Assembly: GCA_900317715.1 (NCBI GenBank)
Contig: ONHS01000014.1
Location: 1-52,065 of the forward strand
Direction of reading: 5' to 3'
DNA: 52,065 bases
Origin: an uncultured Bacteroidales bacterium
GTDB lineage: Bacteria; Bacteroidota; Bacteroidia; Bacteroidales; WCHB1-69
Shown: piece after piece, positions 17,358 through 24,859 of the stretch
Position numbering within the stretch: position 1 is the stretch's first letter
Layout of the letters: each line of letters starts with the position of its first letter
The notes under the pieces: model-generated
Database searches by the model: none
The model's input: the letters and a program-made list of their open reading frames with translations, nothing else
What the model was told of the DNA's origin: nothing
Position numbers and translations under genes: made by a program

Positions 17358-17365
17358 CAAAAATA
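17358..17365 (-). promoter_or_regulatory. -7 box TATTTTTG (minus strand) for lptD
   Basis: CAAAAATA on the plus strand, preceded by GCGG, is the exact mirror of the plus-strand box. It would start transcription toward lptD, about 90 bp from its ATG. Confidence 0.55.
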
Positions 17366-17384
17366 ATCAAAAAATCCCAATCAG

Positions 17385-18575
17385 ATGAACTCGAAATTTT
17401 TTTTCTTAGTATATGTGTTGATATTTTTTCTAGCGCTCCCTTGTACCGCCCAAAAAGATGGGAAAACGTTTAAGGTGGTGATAGACGCCGGGCATGGTGG
17501 AAAAGATCCCGGTTGCCTTGGCGCATATACGAAGGAGAAGGATGTCGCGCTTAACGTGGCCTTGAAAACGGGGAAACTGATTAGTGATAACTGTCCGAAT
17601 GTCAAGGTGATATATACAAGAAGCACCGACGTGTTCGTGGAACTCTACCGTCGCGCCAAAATCGCCAACGACAACCATGCAGACCTGTTCATCTCTTTCC
17701 ATTGCAACGCCAACGACAACCATGGAGCGCATGGTGTGGAAACATACGTGATGGGACTTCATAAGAGCGAGGCCAATTTGGCGGTGGCACGCGCCGAGAA
17801 TGCCGCTATGTTGATGGAGAAAGATTATGAGAAGAACTATGGTGGTTTCAATCCTAATTCACCAGAATCCGCGGTGATGTTTTCCCTCTATTCATCCGCC
17901 TATCTCAATAATTCCATCCTTTTGGCTGACAAAGTGCAGAAAAATCTGGTGAGCACCACGAAAATGCTGGATCGCGGGGTCAAACAGGCAGGCTATTGGG
18001 TGCTCTGGGCCGTTTCCATGCCCAGTATTCTCATCGAAATGGGCTTCCTTTCCAATCCTACAGAGGAAAAATATCTATCCGACGAACAGCATAAGGAGGC
18101 TATCGCCAACGCCATCTTCCAAGGTTTCGCCTCCTATTATACCCAAATGACAGGCAATAAAGTGAACGTTTCTAGCGTTAAACCAAAGGATAATAAAACG
18201 GAGGAACAAACCAATTCAGATAAAAAGCATGATAACAGCAATGATAATATACATGATAATCAGCCTGATAAGGCGGAAAAAAGGGAGGAAACCACAGTAG
18301 CGGAATCAGATGAAATACGCTTCAGAGTACAATTCATGGCGCTTCCGGAAAAGATTTCCCCTAATGACAAACGCTTGAAAGGTATTCCTGATCAACGTTG
18401 TTATTTTGAAAACAATTTATGGAAATATACGGCAGGTAATGAAGACAACTTACAATCAGCCAAGGAGATACAAAACCAAATCAAGGCGAAATACCCTGAC
18501 GCTTTCATTATTGCCTTTAAGGGCGAAGAGAAAATTCCGGTATCCGAAGCCGTGAAATTGCAGAAGAAAAAGTGA
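17385..18575 (+). CDS. N-acetylmuramoyl-L-alanine amidase (Amidase_3) with C-terminal SPOR-like region
   Basis: Periplasmic zinc hydrolase that cuts the amide between MurNAc and L-Ala, acting in daughter-cell separation. A signal peptide (FFFLVYVLIFFLALPCTA) is followed by the catalytic domain at about 27-265. Zinc ligands are His36 (VIDAGHGGKD), Glu near 51 (YTKEKDVAL) and His105 (FISFHCNAND); the catalytic Glu is near 220 (LIEMGFLSN). Residues about 270-305 are a charged low-complexity linker. The end (about 308-385; FRVQFMAL...) looks like a SPOR-type peptidoglycan-binding domain. Its promoter faces that of lptD. Confidence 0.93.
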   Translation: MNSKFFFLVYVLIFFLALPCTAQKDGKTFKVVIDAGHGGKDPGCLGAYTKEKDVALNVALKTGKLISDNCPNVKVIYTRSTDVFVELYRRAKIANDNHADLFISFHCNANDNHGAHGVETYVMGLHKSEANLAVARAENAAMLMEKDYEKNYGGFNPNSPESAVMFSLYSSAYLNNSILLADKVQKNLVSTTKMLDRGVKQAGYWVLWAVSMPSILIEMGFLSNPTEEKYLSDEQHKEAIANAIFQGFASYYTQMTGNKVNVSSVKPKDNKTEEQTNSDKKHDNSNDNIHDNQPDKAEKREETTVAESDEIRFRVQFMALPEKISPNDKRLKGIPDQRCYFENNLWKYTAGNEDNLQSAKEIQNQIKAKYPDAFIIAFKGEEKIPVSEAVKLQKKK

Positions 18576-18583
18576 TGCGATAG

Positions 18584-19912
18584 CTATTGCTGTTTCTGTT
18601 TTTGATCCATTTCGTATATGTATTCTGCGTTGCGACGCAGGTTCTCCTCTAAGGAGATGTGTTCCTTCTTGGCTTGCTTTTCCACCTTCTGAAGCCATTC
18701 CGGATCGCTTTTGATGCGTTGGATGATGCGGTTGATTTCTTCTTCCGGATCATAGTCTTTTCCTTTCGCAAAAGTTTCCAGAGCATCCTCCACAAATCCA
18801 AACATGTAGTCGTAGGCGAACATGGTGGTGAACATCACCATTACCACATCGGCATCCGTAATCGCCTCGTACTTATTGATATAGACGACTTTCTTGTCTC
18901 GTTTGGAAATCTTTGAGAATGAAATTTCATTGTACATCCAAAAGTCCACATTGCTAAACGCTTCTGAGAATGGACAGTCACTCAATTGGGTGAAATAGCT
19001 GTCAGCAATGACTAACAGATTGGGCTTCTGATAGTTGTGCGGGATGTGGCATAACGCATACTTCGGCCAGGGCATTTTCGGATGTGAAAGCGGGAACATC
19101 AGATTGCAGGTGGATTCCAGCTCGCGGTCTGACGGTGCGTATCTTCTGGTGATATTGCTGTCTATCAGCTGAATATGAGGCATTGGAGAATTCAAAACGC
19201 CTTCCATGGCACGAAGAAGCGTGTCTGCAACAAAGGGCATAGTCCCCAAACACCAGTGGGTTCCATATTTCGTATAAAGAGGGTATTTCTCTTTGTCTTT
19301 CAATGAGTTGAAAACGGGGATGAAATCGATGTGCGGGATATTGTACTCCTTGAACAGCGCGGCGTATTCATGCTGAAGCACAAAGTCGTCGGGAGGGATA
19401 CTGTCGGGCAACCATTCGGGATAAATGGCGGTTTTGGAGGGCGCGAGTACAACCAGAAAAGCGATGTCGTGCGCTTTGAGACTGTCAATCAACTCAAGGG
19501 TGCGTATAACGTTCTGTTTGGCAACACGTTTTGCACTGTCAGCCGTGCCAAACTTCTCCCGCAAAGTTACGCCTGACACATCGTCGGTGTATTGCTTCAG
19601 GAACATCTCCCCATTTTTTCCGATGATGATATTGTTGTTGGTGATCTTGTGGAAAACGCTGTACATGAATTGGTTATAGCATCGGATATAGAATCCTCGA
19701 CCGCCGAAATGGGCCACGGCAGCCTCGTCCAGATACTGCTGATAGCTGCTGTCCAGAAGGTTTTTCATGGAAGGATTCACTTTTTCGATGGGTTGGGTGT
19801 AGCCTTCCAGCTTCCGAATGGGTGGAATATGCGTAATCTGCAGTATCAGAGGAAGTAAAAGCAGTCCCATGAACAGCAGGAAGAGGCGTTTATATGTTTT
19901 TTCTTGCGGCAT
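18584..19912 (-). CDS. AlgJ/AlgX-like SGNH acyl-transfer protein
   Basis: Probable membrane-anchored periplasmic protein that takes part in O-acetylation of an exopolysaccharide with the adjacent MBOAT protein. The ATG at 19912 overlaps the MBOAT stop by one base; the frame is open upstream only as a shadow of that gene. The N-terminal anchor is RLFLLFMGLLLLPLILQI. SGNH/AlgX-like blocks follow: FLVVLAPSKTAIYPEWLP, YTKYGTHWCLGTMPFVADTLL (the D/T-x-H-W block) and NLLVIADSYFTQL (Ser block). The product is 442 residues with a charged C-terminal tail. The polymer modified is unknown. Confidence 0.82.
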   Translation of the reverse strand: MPQEKTYKRLFLLFMGLLLLPLILQITHIPPIRKLEGYTQPIEKVNPSMKNLLDSSYQQYLDEAAVAHFGGRGFYIRCYNQFMYSVFHKITNNNIIIGKNGEMFLKQYTDDVSGVTLREKFGTADSAKRVAKQNVIRTLELIDSLKAHDIAFLVVLAPSKTAIYPEWLPDSIPPDDFVLQHEYAALFKEYNIPHIDFIPVFNSLKDKEKYPLYTKYGTHWCLGTMPFVADTLLRAMEGVLNSPMPHIQLIDSNITRRYAPSDRELESTCNLMFPLSHPKMPWPKYALCHIPHNYQKPNLLVIADSYFTQLSDCPFSEAFSNVDFWMYNEISFSKISKRDKKVVYINKYEAITDADVVMVMFTTMFAYDYMFGFVEDALETFAKGKDYDPEEEINRIIQRIKSDPEWLQKVEKQAKKEHISLEENLRRNAEYIYEMDQKQKQQ

Positions 19913-21327
19913 CAGAATCGGAAATAGATGAAGGGGTTGAAATTGTTGGAAGCTAAAGAGCCGATGGATAGCGGTAAGATAACCAATAAGATAAGGACGA
20001 CCACGAGGGTGAGCGTCTTTGTGGAATAATGGTCGGAAAAGAGATTGTCCATCATTTTTTGACCGATGGCCGTGGCGGGGGCGAAGGAAATCAGTGCGGC
20101 GAGAATCAGGAAGAAGATTTGCGGCTCTCCTTGCACGGGGATGCCTCCACGGAAGGAGAACATCGCTTGGTAGAAGTGCAGGGCGCCGCTCAAAGTCTCC
20201 GTGCGGAAGAGGACCCATCCGGAAGTCGCCACAAAAAATGTCAGGATCATGGCGGGAAGGCGGCCCATTTTTTCTAGCCATTTCAGCATGAAAATGCGGT
20301 CCAGGATGAGGAAAAAGCCGTGGAAGGCGCCCCACAGTACGAAATTCCACGAAGCACCGTGCCATAAACCGGAGAGGAGAAATACCGTGACGAGGTTGAG
20401 GTAGGTCCGCAGCGTCCCTTTTCGGTTGCCCCCCAGCGGAATATAGAGGTAGGACTTCATGAACGCCCCGAGGGTGATGTGCCAACGTCTCCAAAATTCG
20501 CTGATACTCAAGCTGGTGTATGGCGCGTTGAAGTTCTCCGGAAAACGGAAGCCGAGCATCTTGCCTAACCCGATAGCCATGTCTGAGTATCCGGAGAAAT
20601 CAAAGTAGATTTGGAAGGTGTAGGCTAAAATCCCAATCCAGGCGGTGGAGGTGGCCATTTCTTGGTACGGCATCGCGAAAATGGGGTCCGCAATCAGCGC
20701 TACCTGATTGGCTATCAATACTTTCTTTCCCAATCCAATCATGAATCGGCAGCATCCGTTCACCCTCGCTTCCATGGTGATGTGTCGTTCGCCGATTTGG
20801 GCGGCGATGGTGTTGAACCGCACAATGGGACCCGCGATAAGTTGCGGAAACATCGAGATGTAGAGCATGTAGTCGCTGCAGCGTTTCAGCGGAGCGGCCT
20901 CGTCCCGAAAGACATCCACGGTATAGGTGATGGACTGGAAGGTGAAAAAGGAGATACCGATGGGTAGTGCTATCTTGTTGAATGTGATGATGTTATGATT
21001 GGTTAATTGGAGGATGGCGTTCAGGTTGTCAACGAAGAAGTTCATGTATTTGAAGTACCCCAGCACGAGCAGGTTGAGGGTGATGGAGGCCGCCAGCAGC
21101 CATTTTTTCCGTTTCAGGGTGGGGGAGTTGTACATCTGTTTGGTTAGCAGCCAATTGAAGAACATCATCACGATGAAAATGGCCAGGAAACGAGGCGCGC
21201 CGTAGGCATAGAAAATGAGGGAGCCGGCAAGCAATATGGGGTTTTGCCATTTGGCGGGTACCAGGTAATAAATCAGCAGAAACACTGGAAGAAAATAGAA
21301 TAGGAAAGTGATACTGCTGAATACCAT
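19912..21327 (-). CDS. MBOAT family O-acyltransferase (AlgI/DltB-like)
   Basis: Multi-pass inner-membrane protein moving acyl groups from the cytoplasm to an extracytoplasmic glycan. The 471-residue product has about 10-12 hydrophobic segments. The start MVFSSITFLFYFLPVFLLIYYL is the standard AlgI-type N-terminus. The core has YFDFSGYSDMAIGLGKMLGF and the conserved SGLWHGASWNFVLWGAFHG, whose second-last histidine region holds the catalytic His (first His about residue 322). It is translationally linked to the AlgJ-like gene (TGATG overlap). A minus-strand TATCTTTG box lies 22 bp upstream. Confidence 0.93.
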   Translation of the reverse strand: MVFSSITFLFYFLPVFLLIYYLVPAKWQNPILLAGSLIFYAYGAPRFLAIFIVMMFFNWLLTKQMYNSPTLKRKKWLLAASITLNLLVLGYFKYMNFFVDNLNAILQLTNHNIITFNKIALPIGISFFTFQSITYTVDVFRDEAAPLKRCSDYMLYISMFPQLIAGPIVRFNTIAAQIGERHITMEARVNGCCRFMIGLGKKVLIANQVALIADPIFAMPYQEMATSTAWIGILAYTFQIYFDFSGYSDMAIGLGKMLGFRFPENFNAPYTSLSISEFWRRWHITLGAFMKSYLYIPLGGNRKGTLRTYLNLVTVFLLSGLWHGASWNFVLWGAFHGFFLILDRIFMLKWLEKMGRLPAMILTFFVATSGWVLFRTETLSGALHFYQAMFSFRGGIPVQGEPQIFFLILAALISFAPATAIGQKMMDNLFSDHYSTKTLTLVVVLILLVILPLSIGSLASNNFNPFIYFRF

Positions 21328-21348
21328 AAGATGCCTTTTTCAGAGCGG

Positions 21349-21356
21349 CAAAGATA
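21349..21356 (-). promoter_or_regulatory. -7 box TATCTTTG (minus strand) for the MBOAT operon
   Basis: CAAAGATA on the plus strand, preceded by GCGG; 22 bp from the MBOAT start codon. Confidence 0.55.
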
Positions 21357-21386
21357 CAATTATTTTCGGGTCGGGAAGACAAGGGG

Positions 21387-21422
21387 TTGTTTTTTGACGA
21401 CAACGGGGACAACGCGGGACAA
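21387..21422. repeat. Left arm of a 36-38 bp inverted repeat
   Basis: Contains GACGACAACGGGGACAACGC with a GACAACNNN rhythm. Its reverse complement recurs at 22336-22373 with only two single-base insertions. The two arms bracket a small two-gene module. Confidence 0.85.
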
Positions 21423-21441
21423 CCTTTAAAGGAAAAAGTGA

Positions 21442-21900
21442 TTAATGAGTCTCTTCCGGATATATAATCCGATTGTTCTTCATTCGCAATTCGCAAAGCT
21501 TTAAGATTTTTTTCAATTCTCTGAGTTCCGATCTTTTTAAATGCAATTCTTCAAGTTGATAAAAAGTCCACCACGTCTCCGCTTTTCGTATTGAGGATGA
21601 CCGAATCACGAAATCCTCCTCCAAAGTGGCCATAGGACAAGAAAAATAAGCAGCTCGAAGCATATATCTTTTGTCTTTGAGTAAACTGTTGCTGGTATAT
21701 GATACAATGCGAACATCGCAGATTTTATATGGGATACCTTTCTCGTGATTAGATGCATCAAACTCCTCGCGGACATCTTTGCTTTTGTTACTATCACAGA
21801 ATTCAATATCATAATAGTCATTGGCTATTATCTCAGTTTGAGCAAACGAGAGACGGATTATGAGTGTCGATAACAATAAAGCAAATACAAACTGTTTCAT
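21442..21900 (-). CDS. Small secreted protein, unknown
   Basis: Not recognised. The 152-residue product has a clear signal peptide (MKQFVFALLLSTLIIRLSFA, cleaved before QTE). The mature part is hydrophilic with two or three cysteines and a C-terminal charged helix (LKRSELRELKKILKLCELRMKN). It lies back to back with the frameshifted small ORF at 21942, and the pair is enclosed by the 21387/22336 inverted repeats. Confidence 0.6.
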   Translation of the reverse strand: MKQFVFALLLSTLIIRLSFAQTEIIANDYYDIEFCDSNKSKDVREEFDASNHEKGIPYKICDVRIVSYTSNSLLKDKRYMLRAAYFSCPMATLEEDFVIRSSSIRKAETWWTFYQLEELHLKRSELRELKKILKLCELRMKNNRIIYPEETH

Positions 21901-21941
21901 GGCGCGAAGATAGCAAATATTTTATATCTTTATCGGAAAAA

Positions 21942-22255
21942 ATGAAAAGATTTTTTTTTTATATTTTGTTCTGTTCTTATTCTCAGTGGGTGTTCTCGTT
22001 ATAACACTCCACAAGATAAATTTGAACATATACTTGGAACATCTTTTACAGCTGTTCAATAATCTTAATGTCCTGGCAATATCCGTTGACAAAAAAAAGA
22101 ATGTTTGGTTTTCATTCAGTTGTAAAGATCGGTGTACTTATAGTTATTTAAAATTGTCGCCAACAAGTTCATTGGAGGAGTGTGGATTGCAATATTACAA
22201 AAGGTATAATGAAGATTGGTTTTATAACGTAGAATGCTCTAAATATGGAAGATGA
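21942..22255 (+). pseudogene. Small ORF broken at a poly-T tract (possible phase-variable gene)
   Basis: ATG AAA AGA is followed by ten T residues (21951-21960). Read as it stands, the frame stops after 20 codons. With eleven (or eight) T residues it would read MKRFFFLYFVLFLFSVGVLV, a good signal peptide or anchor, and run on without a stop to 22255. The downstream part (about 90 codons, with several Cys and Trp residues) is not recognised. Without slippage only a GTG at 21986 could start it. Could be a phase-variable gene, a decayed gene or a sequencing error in the homopolymer. Confidence 0.5.
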
Positions 22256-22335
22256 TAGCTGGTTTCTTGTTCACGTTGCTATTACCGCCGTCTAATAATG
22301 AATGATATAATAATATTAGAATCTTGATTCCTGTG

Positions 22336-22373
22336 TTGTCCCGCGTTGTCCCCGTTGTCGTCCAAAAAAACAA
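22336..22373. repeat. Right arm of a 36-38 bp inverted repeat
   Basis: Contains TTGTCCCGCGTTGTCCCCGT followed by TGTCGTCC and a run of A. It is the inverted copy of 21387-21422. Units of GTTGTCnnn also appear at 28841-28863. Confidence 0.85.
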
Positions 22374-22415
22374 TTTCCTTGAAAAAAATATTTTGGGTGA
22401 TAATTCAAAAAAATG

Positions 22416-22423
22416 TATTTTTG
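22416..22423 (+). promoter_or_regulatory. Promoter of the MCE-to-MltG operon (TTTG ... TATTTTTG)
   Basis: TATTTTTG at 22416-22423 with TTTG at 22392-22395, spacing 20 bp. This is the best full match to the Bacteroidota TTTG-N19-TAnnTTTG promoter in the window; the gene starts 22 bp after the -7 box. Confidence 0.7.
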
Positions 22424-22445
22424 CAGTTTATTGGCATGGTGAAAA

Positions 22446-23459
22446 ATGAGCAAAGATAAAGACAAACAATATTCTGTAAAAGAGGCGAAAAGCATCAAAG
22501 TGGCGCTGTTTTGCATTTCGGCCATATTGATCTTTTACTTTGGGGCGAAGTTTCTGAAGGGAATCAATGTCTTTGGGAAGAAGAATTATTATTATGCTGT
22601 GTTTGAGGATATTGGCGCTTTGCATGAAAGCACCAACGTCACTTTGAACGGTTACGGCATTGGCAAGGTGACCGACATCACGCTGCTGAGTTCGAATCCG
22701 GTGCGCATCTGTGCGGAAATCCTGGTGACCGAGAAACTGGATATCCCTGAGGACTCCCAGTTCGAGGTGGCGCAGAAAGATGTGCTTGGCGGCATGGTCG
22801 TGAATCTGCATCTGGGCTCTTCATCCCGCTTTGCCCACAGCGGCGACACCCTGGGCTGCTACCTCGCGGGCGGTATGTTTGACGGACTCGGGGATCTTGT
22901 GGCGCAGCTGCAAAGCGTGGTCTCTTCCATAGACACGATCGGCTTGGGATTGAAGGAGGCCTTCCGTCCGCAAGATTCGCTGAACGGCGGTGCATCCCTG
23001 AAAAACACACTCGCCAATCTCCAAGAAGCCACGGGTGACTTGGCGGTGCTGCTTGACCGCAACGGCCCGAAGGTCAACAATGTGGTGGCACAACTCGACA
23101 AACTCTCCCGTACGCTGGGAGACGCCAGCCCTAAAATCGATGCCATCATTTCCAATGTGGACAACATTTCCGATTCATTGGCGAAGTCCAATATCCGGAC
23201 TCTCGTGAATAACGCGCAAGAGGCGGTGGACAATGTCAATCATGTGATTGCCAAGGTTGAGCATGGACAAGGGACTGTAGGACAGCTGATTAACAATGAT
23301 TCGCTATATAAAAGCCTGAACAGTACGCTCGAAAGCTTGAATCTGTTGATTCAGGATTTGAAGGAGAATCCTTCGAAATACGTCAACGTGACCGTTTTCG
23401 GGAGAAAAGAGAGTAGAGTGGCTAAAAAAGAGGGTAGAGAAGCAAATAAAGTAAAGTAA
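22446..23459 (+). CDS. MCE/MlaD-type lipid transport protein
   Basis: Inner-membrane-anchored periplasmic protein of the MCE family, which shuttles phospholipids between membranes. A membrane helix (VALFCISAILIFYFGAKFL, about residues 19-37) is followed by the MCE domain (about 45-125; YYYAVFEDIGALHESTNVTLNGYGIGKVTDI). A long alpha-helical region (about 145-320) follows, with NLQEATGDLAVLL and LDKLSRTLGDAS heptad-type segments. The product is 337 residues. The ATPase and permease (MlaF/E-like) are not in this window; in Bacteroidota they often lie upstream or elsewhere. First gene of a five-gene operon. Confidence 0.9.
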   Translation: MSKDKDKQYSVKEAKSIKVALFCISAILIFYFGAKFLKGINVFGKKNYYYAVFEDIGALHESTNVTLNGYGIGKVTDITLLSSNPVRICAEILVTEKLDIPEDSQFEVAQKDVLGGMVVNLHLGSSSRFAHSGDTLGCYLAGGMFDGLGDLVAQLQSVVSSIDTIGLGLKEAFRPQDSLNGGASLKNTLANLQEATGDLAVLLDRNGPKVNNVVAQLDKLSRTLGDASPKIDAIISNVDNISDSLAKSNIRTLVNNAQEAVDNVNHVIAKVEHGQGTVGQLINNDSLYKSLNSTLESLNLLIQDLKENPSKYVNVTVFGRKESRVAKKEGREANKVK

Positions 23460-23470
23460 AAATATATAAC

Positions 23471-24040
23471 ATGGAAATTACAGGAAAATTAATTCAGAAA
23501 TTACCCGTGCAATCCGGTGTGAGTACCTCGGGCAACAATTGGTCGAAGGCGGAGTTCGTCATCGAGACGGTGGAGCAATATCCCAAGAAAGTTTGTGCTA
23601 ACTTATGGGGCGACCGCGCGCGTGCGCTCGATCAGTTCCAGATCGGCAGCCTTATCACCGTTTCCTTCGATTTGGAATCGCGTGAATACAACGGTCGTTG
23701 GTACACGGACGTGAAGGCTTGGCGCGTGGATGCTGCTACTCCCGCCGCTGTGGCAGGCGCACCCGTGCAAGGCTATGCGCAGCCGCAACAACCGCAGGCA
23801 TACGCACCGCAGGGCTACGCGCAACCGCAACAGCCCGTCTATCCACAGCAGCCAGCGTATCCTCCGCAAGGTTATGCACAACCACAGCAACCTGTGTATC
23901 CGCCTCAACCTCAAGGTTATGCGCCTGCCCAACCGCAACAACCGGTCTATGCGCAGCCGCAACCCGATATGAGCAATCTGCCGAATGTGCCGCAAGACAC
24001 ATTTGTGGATGAAGGACAGACGGACGATCTTCCGTTCTAG
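23471..24040 (+). CDS. DUF3127 protein with SSB-like C-terminal tip
   Basis: Residues 1-92 match the DUF3127 domain of Bacteroidota (MEITGKLIQKLPVQSG...FVIET...WYTDVKAWRV), which is thought to be an OB-like fold. Residues about 95-168 are a Pro/Gln/Tyr/Ala-rich linker of repeated GYAQPQQPVYP-type units. The product ends EGQTDDLPF, like the acidic DDDIPF tip by which single-stranded-DNA-binding proteins recruit partners. The three-part architecture is therefore that of an SSB. Function is not established; a DNA-binding or DNA-repair role is an inference. Second gene of the operon, 11 bp after the MCE gene. Confidence 0.85.
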   Translation: MEITGKLIQKLPVQSGVSTSGNNWSKAEFVIETVEQYPKKVCANLWGDRARALDQFQIGSLITVSFDLESREYNGRWYTDVKAWRVDAATPAAVAGAPVQGYAQPQQPQAYAPQGYAQPQQPVYPQQPAYPPQGYAQPQQPVYPPQPQGYAPAQPQQPVYAQPQPDMSNLPNVPQDTFVDEGQTDDLPF

Positions 24041-24062
24041 TGTTTAACCAATTCAGAACCAG

Positions 24063-24848
24063 ATGAATGCAGGCTATTGTCGGTTGACGGTCATCCCTGT
24101 ACGGGCGGAAGCATCGCATCGCTCGGAAATGGTGAGTCAACTCCTTTTCGGGGAGACCTACCACGTGCTTGACATGACGAGCGAGTGGGTCAAAATCGCT
24201 GCTTGCCATGATGGTTACGAAGGCTGGATTCAGCGCAAACAGCATTTCGCCATTTCAGAAGAAGTTTTAGATAACTATTTGAAATGTGAAAAGTTGCGGT
24301 TGAAAACGGCTTTGCTTCCTGATCAAACGACCATTCTCACGATGGGGGCACTGATTCCAGTGCATCCCAGCCAAGGTTTATGTCCTGAGGCCCTTCCGGA
24401 GCATATTTCTGCGGAAAATTGGTTGCCTGAGGCCGATTTGACAGGACTTCCCCGTGAAGATAGTATGGGATTGATAGGTGATGCCGCTCTCTCCATGGAA
24501 GGAGCACCTTACCTTTGGGGTGGTCGCACGCCGCTGGGTATTGACTGCTCGGGATTCACACAATTGTTATATTCTTTGATTGGGGTTCAGTTGCCCCGCG
24601 ATGCTTCACAACAAGTGCAAGTGGGTGAGCCAGTGGATTTTATCCACGAAGCTCAGCTTGGCGATTTGGCCTTCTTCCATAACGAAGAGGGACGGATTGT
24701 GCATGTGGGCATGATGCTCAACGATCATGAAATCATCCATGCCAGCGGTTACGTACGCGTGGACCGTGTGGATGAGAATGGAATCTTCAATGCTGATTTA
24801 CAGCGATATACACACAGTCTGAGAGTGGTGAAAAGAATTGTTTGTTAA
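24063..24848 (+). CDS. NlpC/P60 family cysteine peptidase with SH3-like domains
   Basis: Peptidoglycan endopeptidase, probably cutting between D-Glu and the diamino acid in recycled or mature stem peptides. SH3b-like N-terminus (about 1-60; LTVIPVRAEASHRSEMVSQLLFGE). The catalytic NlpC/P60 domain is about 135-261: Cys near 162 in GIDCSGFTQLLY, His near 213 in RIVHVGMML, and a second His/polar residue near 226 in IIHASG. No signal peptide is seen, so it may be a cytoplasmic recycling enzyme of the YkfC type. It lies 22 bp after the DUF3127 gene. Confidence 0.88.
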   Translation: MNAGYCRLTVIPVRAEASHRSEMVSQLLFGETYHVLDMTSEWVKIAACHDGYEGWIQRKQHFAISEEVLDNYLKCEKLRLKTALLPDQTTILTMGALIPVHPSQGLCPEALPEHISAENWLPEADLTGLPREDSMGLIGDAALSMEGAPYLWGGRTPLGIDCSGFTQLLYSLIGVQLPRDASQQVQVGEPVDFIHEAQLGDLAFFHNEEGRIVHVGMMLNDHEIIHASGYVRVDRVDENGIFNADLQRYTHSLRVVKRIVC

Positions 24849-24859
24849 AAAATGGAATA

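Noticed and set aside
18584..20494. 636-codon version of the AlgJ-like frame
   Set aside because: The first 194 codons lie antisense-free but out of frame within the MBOAT gene; the true start with a membrane anchor is at 19912.
22316..22525. 69-codon minus-strand frame near the MCE gene start
   Set aside because: Crosses the inverted repeat and the operon promoter, with no start context or protein-like features.
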